9,128 nt of DNA from DATKEG01 sp035544515 (lineage in GTDB: Bacteria; Acidobacteriota; Vicinamibacteria; Fen-336), in the NCBI GenBank assembly GCA_035544515.1, contig DATKEG010000014.1, positions 1 to 9,128 on the forward strand, given 5' to 3'. This document shows, piece after piece, positions 1-5,791 of this stretch. Each line of letters opens with the position of its first letter. The stretch's first letter is position 1. The position numbers and the translations under genes were made by a program. The notes under the pieces are model-generated. The model was given only the letters and a program-made list of their open reading frames with translations. It was not told the origin of the DNA and ran no database searches.

Positions 1-54
1 AAGTTCGGCTGCTCCCTGGGCACGATGCGGGACTGGGTGGGCCGGCTACCGTAG
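1..54 (+). CDS. 3' end of an unidentified gene, cut by the window edge
   Basis: The first plus-strand frame is open from base 1 and stops at TAG 52-54, giving 17 residues ending DWVGRLP. In this frame 16 of the 17 sense codons end in G or C. The other two plus frames have many A/T third positions, so this frame fits the coding style of the rest of the window. It would be the C-terminus of a gene converging on the membrane protein at 46-2415, with the two stop regions overlapping by 9 bases. The fragment is too short to assign a family or function. It could also be chance open frame; the third-position bias is the only support. Confidence 0.4.
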   Translation, partial: KFGCSLGTMRDWVGRLP

Positions 55-2415
55 GCTCGTCTCGCCCGGGCGCCGCATCCGGGACACCAGCACGAACGCG
101 ACCGCGTAGAGCGCGGCCGCGGTGCGCAGCGCCTGGTCGAAGCCCGCGGCCAGCGCGATGGCCAGCGCCGCGACCGAGCCCAGGACCGACGCGGCGCCGT
201 TGAGGCCCCAGGCCCAGGGAACGATCTCCGGGGCCTCGCGCGCGAGCAGCCGCACGGCGCTGGGCAGGGGCATGCCCATGGCCAGGCCCAACGGGGCCAG
301 CGCCGTCACCGCGATGGCGATCCGCCACGGCCGGTCGAGGTGCACGAGCGCGTCGAACAACGGCGACAGCACGAGGCTTGCCGCGGCGACCAGCGCCGTC
401 ACCACGGCCAGCACGGTCCGGAGGCGCCCGCGAAGGCGCTCGGGAGCGAAGCGGCCGCTGAGCTGGCTGCCGATCCCGCTGAAGAGCAGGAGCGAGAACA
501 GCACCACGGCCAGCGAATACGTGGGGTGGCCCAGGAACAGGATGCACTTCTGCACGAGCGCCACCTCGACGACGATGAAGCCCGCGCCGAGGCAGCCGAA
601 GTAGGCGAGCCAGCGCAGCGGTGCCCGGGTGCGGCGCAACACGCCCGCCCGGGCCAGGACCAGCGGCCCCACGATGAAGGCGAGGGTGGCCAGCGCGGTC
701 AGCGCGAGCAGCCCGGCCAGCACGAACGTGCCCAGGTTGTTCTTGCGCCACTCGCCTTCCGCGCCCAGGACCGCGGAGAGGTCGCGGAGCCGCGCCGTGT
801 GGAAGAAGAACGGGCTGTCGTCGCGCGTCGGCGTCAGGTCGCGCGGCATCTCCGCCCAGAGCCGCGTGGGATCCGGCGCTTCGATCAGGCGCGCGAAGGC
901 CGGCGACGATCGCGCGCCGGGGGCGTAGAGCACCGTGAAGCCGTGGCGCGCGGCCACCTCCTCCACGCGCCGCACCTCGCCGGGCGTGAACGCGGTCCGC
1001 TTGAGCAGGAACGTGGCCGGCGCGCGCTCCGTCCCCTGCTCGGTGGCGCCGCGCACGACCACGATCCGTTCCGCGGCCGCTCCCAGGTGGAGCTCGTCGA
1101 GCGCGGCCCGCGCCAGGGAGACCAGGCGAAGGAGCTGGTCGGGAGGATCGAGGTGCCAGCGCGTCAGGCTGAGCACGCCGTCGGGGGCGAGGTGCGCGAG
1201 GTAATCCTCGAACGCCTCCACCGTGTAGAGGTGGTTCTCGGTCAGGGCGAAGGCGCCCGCCGCCGTGGCCGCCCAGGTGTCCACCATCGTGCCCTGGATG
1301 AGGTCGTACCGTTCGCGCGAGCCGCGGATGAAGCTGCGTGCCTCGTCCACCACCAGCCGCACGCCCGGCTGCTCGAACAGCGCGCCGGAGTAGCTGCGGA
1401 GCGGCTCCGCGGACATCAGGTCCCGCGCGATGATCGCGTTCACCTCGACCGCCGTGACCTCGCGCGCACCGAAGAGGAGCGCCGTGATCACGTCGTTGCC
1501 CCCGCCCGGGCCGAGGATGAGCGCCCGCGCGCCCGGCCGCAGGTGCCAGGCGAGCGCTTCCACGCGGCCGGCCAGGTAGGAGTGGCGGAGCAGGTCCGTG
1601 CCCTCCCGCGTGACCTCCGTGGCCGCGTCCGCGTCGATCATGATCAGCACGGTGTCGTGGTCCAGGCTCCCCCACACGGTCACGCGCGAGAAGGAGTTCC
1701 ACTTCGAGAAGATCACGTTGCCCGCTTCGTCCAGGCCCTTCGCCTTCCGGACGTCGAGCCGGCCGGTCTGCAGGTTGTAGCCCAGCAGCGCGACGAGAAG
1801 GGCGGCCACGGTCCCCAGGAGCGTCCGGTAGGCGCGGCCGCCGCCGCCGCCCCACTCGAACACGATGGCGGCCAGCACGGCCAGGACGCTCACGGCCAGC
1901 ACGGTATCCACCGCGCCCAGCCGGTCCAGCACGGGGATGAGCAGCAGGCACCCGGCCGCGGCCCCGGCCAGGTCGAACAGGTAAAGCCGGCTCACCGCGG
2001 GCGCGTAGCGCGTGATCGCGAGCGTGACCACCGAGCCCGCGCAGAAGAAGGCCAGGGCGGCCGCGGCGTAGATGCGCGCCAGGCGCGCGAGCGTGGTGCG
2101 GCCGGCCTCGACCGGGGAGATCGGATTGGCCAGGATGACGAGCAGGGCGGCCACGGTCGCCAGCGCGAACAGGGCCGCGGCCGCGGAGAGGGCCCGGCCC
2201 GTGCGCGCCCTGGCCAGGCGGTCCTGCCAGAGGTAGAGGGCCACGCCGCTGGCCGCCGACCCGAACAGGGCGAGCGAGATGGCCAGGAAGGCGAAGTGGT
2301 AATACATGGTGGCGGAGAACAGGCGCGTCAGCGTGAGCTGCAGCATCAGGACGCACAGGCTCACGACGGCCACGCCCGCGAAAGCGCGCCCGGATCCCCG
2401 TTCCACCTCGGACAA
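46..2415 (-). CDS. Membrane-embedded spermidine-synthase-like (SpeE-type Rossmann) protein
   Basis: This 789-residue integral membrane protein has about seven hydrophobic segments at roughly 11-213, a soluble Rossmann domain at about 240-545, then about five or six more membrane segments at 562-778. The soluble domain looks like spermidine synthase or class I methyltransferase: glycine motif GPGGGND (302-308), acidic E324 after the next strand, D357 in VVDEAR, and TENHLYTVEAFEDYL, which resembles the SpeE 'ypEeFy' region. The family-typical DDSPFFFH (532-539), FLGHPTYS (627-634) and PWAWGLNGAASVLGS (733-747) are present. Such proteins are widespread and mostly uncharacterised; aminopropyl or related transfer at the inner membrane is inference. 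In an ungapped match to the SpeE DxxD motif, the first Asp is Thr376 and only D379 remains. The start is uncertain. TTG at 2415 lies 7 bases after a -10-like box; GTG at 2406 is the alternative. The frame stays open upstream into the trehalase only as GC-rich shadow. Confidence 0.85.
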   Translation of the reverse strand: MSEVERGSGRAFAGVAVVSLCVLMLQLTLTRLFSATMYYHFAFLAISLALFGSAASGVALYLWQDRLARARTGRALSAAAALFALATVAALLVILANPISPVEAGRTTLARLARIYAAAALAFFCAGSVVTLAITRYAPAVSRLYLFDLAGAAAGCLLLIPVLDRLGAVDTVLAVSVLAVLAAIVFEWGGGGGRAYRTLLGTVAALLVALLGYNLQTGRLDVRKAKGLDEAGNVIFSKWNSFSRVTVWGSLDHDTVLIMIDADAATEVTREGTDLLRHSYLAGRVEALAWHLRPGARALILGPGGGNDVITALLFGAREVTAVEVNAIIARDLMSAEPLRSYSGALFEQPGVRLVVDEARSFIRGSRERYDLIQGTMVDTWAATAAGAFALTENHLYTVEAFEDYLAHLAPDGVLSLTRWHLDPPDQLLRLVSLARAALDELHLGAAAERIVVVRGATEQGTERAPATFLLKRTAFTPGEVRRVEEVAARHGFTVLYAPGARSSPAFARLIEAPDPTRLWAEMPRDLTPTRDDSPFFFHTARLRDLSAVLGAEGEWRKNNLGTFVLAGLLALTALATLAFIVGPLVLARAGVLRRTRAPLRWLAYFGCLGAGFIVVEVALVQKCILFLGHPTYSLAVVLFSLLLFSGIGSQLSGRFAPERLRGRLRTVLAVVTALVAAASLVLSPLFDALVHLDRPWRIAIAVTALAPLGLAMGMPLPSAVRLLAREAPEIVPWAWGLNGAASVLGSVAALAIALAAGFDQALRTAAALYAVAFVLVSRMRRPGETSLR

Positions 2416-2422
2416 GCGCGCG

Positions 2423-2451
2423 ATTGTGCTAGACTGCGGCCGCCCTCGCAA
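2423..2451 (-). promoter_or_regulatory. Putative sigma-70 promoter for the spermidine-synthase-like gene
   Basis: Read on the minus strand, TTGCGA (2451-2446; 4/6 to TTGACA) is followed after exactly 17 bases by CACAAT (2428-2423; 4/6 to TATAAT). The seven bases CGCGCGC then lead straight into the TTG codon at 2415, so transcription would begin at or next to the start codon and give a leaderless mRNA. No Shine-Dalgarno sequence is visible before this TTG. The -10 overlaps the extended -10 of the divergent trehalase promoter by two bases. The call rests on consensus matching by eye. Confidence 0.4.
2427..2435 (+). promoter_or_regulatory. Putative extended -10 promoter element for trehalase
   Basis: TGCTAGACT fits the extended -10 form TGnTANNNT, with TAGACT at 2430-2435 (4/6 to TATAAT). 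At the expected distance upstream only weak -35 matches are visible (CTCGGA at 2407-2412), which is usual for extended -10 promoters. Transcription would start near 2442 and leave a leader of about 30 bases before the ATG at 2473. It shares bases 2427-2428 with the -10 of the divergent gene. Confidence 0.4.
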
Positions 2452-2472
2452 CCGCGGGCGGCCCCTTTCCCG

Positions 2473-4182
2473 ATGGCCGGCCAGAGACGATTCCGGAGTG
2501 CGCGGGCCGCGTTGGCGCCGGCCCTCCTCGCCGCCGTCCTGCTGCAGGCCGCCCCCGACCCGCTCTCGCCCCAGCGCCTCGCTCCCGTCCGCGACTACGT
2601 CAAGAAGAGCTGGACCACGCTCACCCGCTCCAACGCGGACCTCGCGGTGGCGGCGCGCGACCCCAAGATGCCGCGGCCGCCCGGGGAGCCCTTCCCCGTC
2701 TACCTCTCCCGCAAGGAGGACCGCGCGCGCGTGGAGCAGGCGCTCGCCTCTTCGCTCTCCGCCGGAGAGCGCGCGAAGATCGAGCTGCGCACGCTGCCCG
2801 AGGGGCCCCTGGCCGCCGACCAGCACGGCCTGCTCTACCTCCCGCGTCCCTACGTGGTGCCGGGCGGCCGCTTCAACGAGATGTACGGCTGGGACAGCTA
2901 CTTCATCCAGGTCGGGCTGCTGCGCGACGGCGAGACCGTGCGCGCGCGCGACATGGCGGAGAACTTCCTTTACGAGATCGAGCACTACGGCACCATCCTC
3001 AACGCGAACCGCACCTACTTCCTCACCCGCTCGCAGCCCCCCTTCCTGACCCGCATGGTGCGGGGCGTCTTCGCGCGCAGCGGAGACCGCGACTGGCTGC
3101 GGCGGGCCCTGCCCGCCCTGGAGTCGTATTACCGGTTCTGGACCACGGGCGAGCACCGGGTGCCGGGGCTGCCCCTCTCGCGCTACTGGGACTCCGGCGA
3201 GGGGCCGGCTCCGGAAGTGGTGAGCGACGAGAAGGACGCGCAGGGCCGCACGCACTACGACCGCGTGCGCGAGTATTACCGCACGCACGCGGTGGCGGAC
3301 TACGACGTCGGCCGCTACTACGACCGCGCGCGGGACCGCCTGACGGATCTCTTCTACAAGGGCGACCGCTCGATGCGCGAGTCGGGGTTCGACCCGTCGA
3401 ACCGGTTCGGCCCGTTCAACGTGGACATCATCCACTACGCTCCGGTGTGCCTGAACGCGCTCCTCTTCCAGGCCGAGAAGGACATGGCCGAGGTCCAGCG
3501 TACGCTGGGTGACCCCGCGGCCGGACAGCAGTGGGAGCGCCGGGCCGAGGATCGGCGGCGCGCCGTGGACGCGGACCTCTGGGACGACAAGGCCGGAATG
3601 TACTACGACTTCAACTTCGAGTCCCGGAAGCGCCGGCCCTACGACTTCGCGACGACGTTCTGGCCGCTCTGGGTCGGCATGGCCTCACCCGCGCAGGCCG
3701 GGCGCGTGCGCGGCAACCTCGCGCGCTTCGAAGCGCCGGGTGGCCTGCTGACCAGCACGACGGTCAGTGGCAGCCAGTGGGACGCGCCCTTCGGCTGGGC
3801 CCCGCTGCAGCTCGCGGCGGTGGAAGGCCTGCGGCGGTACGGCTTCGACGAGGACGCGGACCGGCTCTCGCGCAAGTTCCTGGAGCTGGTGGTCAAGGAG
3901 TTCGAGGAGCACGGCACCATCGTCGAGAAATACGACGTGAGGCGCCGCGAGTCGGACGTCTCCGCCGGGATCCGCTTCGGCTACAGCTCCAACGAGATCG
4001 GCTTCGGCTGGACCAATGCCGCCTTCGTCGAGCTGCTCGCCGGGCTGGAGAACCGCAGGCAGAAGGCGGCGAGCGCGCGGGAGACGCCCGCGCGCCGGGG
4101 AGGTCATCCCGCGCTGGAGGAGATGAGCGTCCTCAGGTGCTCGCGGGAGGGCCGGGAGCCCTCCGCCCACTGCACGCCGTAA
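2473..4182 (+). CDS. treA: Exported alpha,alpha-trehalase (GH37 family)
   Basis: This 569-residue protein should hydrolyse trehalose to two glucoses in the periplasm or outside the cell. Both GH37 signatures are intact: PGGRFNEMYGWDSY at 130-143 and QWDAPFGWAP at 435-444. RSQPPF (186-191) and LSRYWD (235-240) also match the family, and D307 in ESGFDPSNRF corresponds to the E. coli catalytic acid Asp312. The N-terminus is a signal peptide: Arg-rich residues 5-11, hydrophobic 12-26, then AAPDP. The C-terminal block YSSNEIGFGWTN (504-515) differs from the E. coli GGEYPLQDGFGWTN form: the position of the general base Glu496 is not Glu here, and the nearest acid is E508. Activity is therefore likely but not certain. 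About 45 residues follow the last conserved block and overlap the PilZ gene antisense. ATG 2473 is the only sensible start; its Shine-Dalgarno is weak. Confidence 0.9.
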   Translation: MAGQRRFRSARAALAPALLAAVLLQAAPDPLSPQRLAPVRDYVKKSWTTLTRSNADLAVAARDPKMPRPPGEPFPVYLSRKEDRARVEQALASSLSAGERAKIELRTLPEGPLAADQHGLLYLPRPYVVPGGRFNEMYGWDSYFIQVGLLRDGETVRARDMAENFLYEIEHYGTILNANRTYFLTRSQPPFLTRMVRGVFARSGDRDWLRRALPALESYYRFWTTGEHRVPGLPLSRYWDSGEGPAPEVVSDEKDAQGRTHYDRVREYYRTHAVADYDVGRYYDRARDRLTDLFYKGDRSMRESGFDPSNRFGPFNVDIIHYAPVCLNALLFQAEKDMAEVQRTLGDPAAGQQWERRAEDRRRAVDADLWDDKAGMYYDFNFESRKRRPYDFATTFWPLWVGMASPAQAGRVRGNLARFEAPGGLLTSTTVSGSQWDAPFGWAPLQLAAVEGLRRYGFDEDADRLSRKFLELVVKEFEEHGTIVEKYDVRRRESDVSAGIRFGYSSNEIGFGWTNAAFVELLAGLENRRQKAASARETPARRGGHPALEEMSVLRCSREGREPSAHCTP

Positions 4183-4439
4183 CGGAGCACCCCGCGGTCC
4201 TGGGTGGCGCCGCTCCAGACCACGTCGCCCACGGTCTCCACGGGCACCGGCTCGCGGGCGAAGCTCAGCTGCAGCACGAGGCGCTCGCCCACGCGGAACG
4301 ACCCGTTCGTGAGCACGCAGGCGCCCGTTTCGGAGATGTTGGCGACGACGCCGTAGGCGCGGGGCACGCCGTTGTCGTCGATCGCGACCGTGATCGCGCG
4401 CCGGGGCACGACGCGAACGGCGCGGCGGTTGTCCGTCAT
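4104..4439 (-). CDS. Single-domain PilZ protein (putative cyclic-di-GMP receptor)
   Basis: This 111-residue protein is essentially one PilZ domain. It has the Arg-rich N-terminal motif RRAVRVVPR (5-13; RxxxR satisfied by R5/R9 and by R9/R13) and NISETG (34-39), matching the [D/N]xSxxG motif on the first beta-barrel strands. These are the residues that bind cyclic-di-GMP in this family, so it is probably a binding-competent cytoplasmic receptor. The output partner is unknown, since no motility, polysaccharide or GGDEF/EAL gene lies nearby. ATG 4439 is chosen because GAGGG sits five bases upstream; an in-frame GTG at 4451 would overlap that ribosome-binding site. The last 79 bases run antisense to the trehalase 3' end. 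The gene is separately promoted and stands alone. Confidence 0.88.
   Translation of the reverse strand: MTDNRRAVRVVPRRAITVAIDDNGVPRAYGVVANISETGACVLTNGSFRVGERLVLQLSFAREPVPVETVGDVVWSGATQDRGVLRYGVQWAEGSRPSREHLRTLISSSAG
4143..4166. other. Strong hairpin inside the trehalase/PilZ 3' overlap
   Basis: A perfect inverted repeat, GGAGGGC (4146-4152) and GCCCTCC (4158-4164), has a five-base loop. It extends by two further G-C pairs if one G is bulged. It lies 14 bases before the trehalase stop and within the last codons of PilZ. It is GC-rich and would form on either transcript. There is no T-tract on either side, so it is not a standard intrinsic terminator. It may help halt convergent transcription or protect 3' ends, or may simply reflect coding constraint in GC-rich DNA. 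Confidence 0.3.
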
Positions 4440-4444
4440 GGTTT

Positions 4445-4449
4445 CCCTC
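4445..4449 (-). promoter_or_regulatory. Ribosome-binding site deciding the PilZ start
   Basis: On the minus strand GAGGG (4449-4445) precedes ATG 4439 with a five-base spacer AAACC. It falls inside the codons that would follow the alternative GTG at 4451, which favours the ATG as the true start. Confidence 0.6.
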
Positions 4450-4498
4450 ACCAGGCGCTGGCGCCCCGTCGGAGGCGTCCCACCAAACAGTGCCGCCG

Positions 4499-4520
4499 CT
4501 GCCGGGTCGCCGGCCGGCAG
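4499..4520 (-). other. Hairpin in the predicted PilZ 5' leader
   Basis: CTGCCGG (4499-4505) and CCGGCAG (4514-4520) form a perfect seven-base inverted repeat around an eight-base loop. It lies between the predicted PilZ transcription start near 4543 and the PilZ ATG, and upstream of the divergent oxidase start. It could be an mRNA structure or a protein-binding palindrome. In DNA this GC-rich, chance is also plausible. I do not recognise a known riboswitch or operator here. Confidence 0.25.
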
Positions 4521-4549
4521 ACCGGGACCTCGTGCGCTTCGGACGGGGA

Positions 4550-4578
4550 ACCATACGCCTTGCCGCCGGAATGGTCAA
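4550..4578 (-). promoter_or_regulatory. Sigma-70-type promoter for PilZ
   Basis: On the minus strand TTGACC (4578-4573; 5/6 to TTGACA) and TATGGT (4555-4550; 4/6 to TATAAT) are separated by exactly 17 bases. This is the best promoter match in the window and sits in a locally less GC-rich stretch. Transcription would start near 4543, giving a leader of about 100 bases. The -35 box touches the GTG start codon (4579) of the divergent oxidase. Confidence 0.55.
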
Positions 4579-5733
4579 GTGGATAGCCAAAAAACGGACG
4601 GGCCTTACGACGTCGCCGTCGCTGGGCTGGGCGTCATGGGCAGCGCGACCGCCTGGCAGATAGCCCGGCGCGGGCTGCAAGTACTTGGCTTAGAGGCACA
4701 TCAGCCCTTTCACACCCTGGGATCGAGTCACGGCCGTACCCGGATCATCCGCGAGGCCTACTTCGAGCACCCTCTCTATGTGCCGCTCGTTCGGCGCTCC
4801 TACCTGCTGTGGGCTGCGCTGGAGCACGAGACGGGCCGGCCGCTGCTGCGTCAGACCGGCGGACTGATGGTCGGAAGCCCCGGCAGCGGCGTTTTCGCCG
4901 GAGCGCTTCGCTCCGCGCGCGAGCACGCGCTGCCCCACGAGGTGCTCACGTCGGCGGAGTTGCGCCGGCGGTTCCCCCTGCTCACGCCGGCGGAGGGGAT
5001 GGCGGCCGTGCTCGAGCCGCGTGCGGGGCTTCTCCTGGCCGAGGCCTGCGTGGACGCCCTGCAGCAGGCGGCCCGCGCTCACGGCGCCCTTCTGCGGCAC
5101 GGGACGCCGGTGCGGTCGTGGGAAGCCGGCGGACCGGGCGTCGTGGTGACCACGTCCGCCGGCCGGCTCGCCGCTCGCCACCTCGTCCTCTGCGCCGGGC
5201 CCTGGCTGCCGGGCCTGGCCGCTTCGCTCGCGCTGCCGCTCCAGGTCGAGCGCCAGCTCTCGCACTGGTTCGAGCCGGCCCGTGAGCCGGAAGCCTTCGC
5301 CGCCGTTCGCTGCCCCGTGACGATCTGGGAGCACGAGCCGGGGCGGATCTTCTACACGATCCCCGATCCCGGCGGCCACGGTTTCAAGGCCGGCATCCAT
5401 CACGACGGCGAGCGGGTCGATCCGGACTCGGCCCGCCGCGACCCGACGCCCGCGGACGAGGCGCGCGTGCGCGGGCTGCTCGACCGGTTCATGCCCGGCG
5501 CGAGCGGCCGCCTGCTCGACGCCCGCGTCTGCCTCTATACGAACGCGCCGGACGAGCGCTTCCTGATCGGCCGCCACCCGGCCGTTCCGCAGGTGCTCCT
5601 GGCCAGCGCGTGCTCCGGCCACGGCTTCAAGTTCGCCCCGGCCATCGGCGAGGCGCTGGCCGAACTGGTCACGCGGGGCCGCAGCGAGCTCGACCTGTCC
5701 GCGTTCAGCCTCGGGCGCTTCTCCTCGGGCTGA
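4579..5733 (+). CDS. solA: FAD-dependent sarcosine / N-methyltryptophan oxidase-type (MSOX/MTOX) oxidoreductase
   Basis: This 384-residue DAO-fold flavoprotein should oxidise an N-methylated or secondary amino acid, using O2 and producing H2O2. It has the FAD dinucleotide motif GLGVMG (16-21), with E39 ending the second strand to bind ribose, and GSSHGRTRIIREAY, typical of monomeric sarcosine and N-methyltryptophan oxidases. K270 (in GFKAGIHH) matches the oxygen-activating Lys of MSOX (265) and MTOX (259). C318 (in CLYTNAPDERFLIGRHP) matches the Cys that carries covalent FAD. SGHGFKFAPAIGE near the end and the length both suit the family. No signal peptide is seen, so it is cytoplasmic. The exact substrate cannot be read from sequence; the gene symbol marks the family. 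GTG 4579 is the only start that gives a normal N-terminus, with a weak GGAA seven bases upstream. No clear promoter of its own was found. Confidence 0.87.
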   Translation: MDSQKTDGPYDVAVAGLGVMGSATAWQIARRGLQVLGLEAHQPFHTLGSSHGRTRIIREAYFEHPLYVPLVRRSYLLWAALEHETGRPLLRQTGGLMVGSPGSGVFAGALRSAREHALPHEVLTSAELRRRFPLLTPAEGMAAVLEPRAGLLLAEACVDALQQAARAHGALLRHGTPVRSWEAGGPGVVVTTSAGRLAARHLVLCAGPWLPGLAASLALPLQVERQLSHWFEPAREPEAFAAVRCPVTIWEHEPGRIFYTIPDPGGHGFKAGIHHDGERVDPDSARRDPTPADEARVRGLLDRFMPGASGRLLDARVCLYTNAPDERFLIGRHPAVPQVLLASACSGHGFKFAPAIGEALAELVTRGRSELDLSAFSLGRFSSG

Positions 5734-5751
5734 GCTCGGTCCAGACCGAGC
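5734..5751. other. Hairpin directly after the oxidase stop
   Basis: GCTCGGT (5734-5740) and ACCGAGC (5745-5751) are a perfect seven-base inverted repeat with loop CCAG, beginning at the base after the oxidase TGA. An alternative pairing of CGGGCT (5727-5732) with AGCCCG (5749-5754) also exists. No T-run follows, so it is not a textbook intrinsic terminator. Its position suggests a 3'-end stabilising or partial terminator structure before the next promoter. Confidence 0.4.
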
Positions 5752-5754
5752 CCG

Positions 5755-5784
5755 TTGACCCACCGCAGACGCCGGCATTAGGCT
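5755..5784 (+). promoter_or_regulatory. Putative promoter for the amidohydrolase, giving a leaderless mRNA
   Basis: TTGACC (5755-5760; 5/6 to consensus) is followed after 18 bases by TAGGCT (5779-5784; 3/6 to TATAAT). Only seven bases (CTGCGCC) separate this -10 from the ATG at 5792, so transcription would start at or beside the A of the start codon. No Shine-Dalgarno sequence lies in front of the ATG, which agrees with leaderless translation. The -10 is weak; the strong -35 and the missing ribosome-binding site are the main support. Confidence 0.4.
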
Positions 5785-5791
5785 CTGCGCC

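Noticed and set aside
1835..1855. GCC-type triplet repeat
   Set aside because: It encodes a short glycine linker (residues 189-193) between membrane segments of the SpeE-like protein. It is too short and ordinary in GC-rich DNA to be treated as a repeat element.
340..2472. Long plus-strand frame joined upstream of the trehalase
   Set aside because: It is the reverse shadow of the SpeE-like gene, highly charged and repetitive in composition. The trehalase signal peptide starts cleanly at ATG 2473.
2937..2950. Alternating CG run that might form Z-DNA
   Set aside because: It is explained by Arg/Ala codons (VRARD) in the trehalase gene, and similar short runs occur throughout the window.
2416..3435. 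N-terminal extension of the SpeE-like protein, giving a 1129-residue frame
   Set aside because: It runs antisense through the well-supported trehalase, is rich in Arg, Val, Gly and Glu without family resemblance, and the first membrane segment begins just after TTG 2415. It is open because GC-rich codons on the other strand contain few stops.
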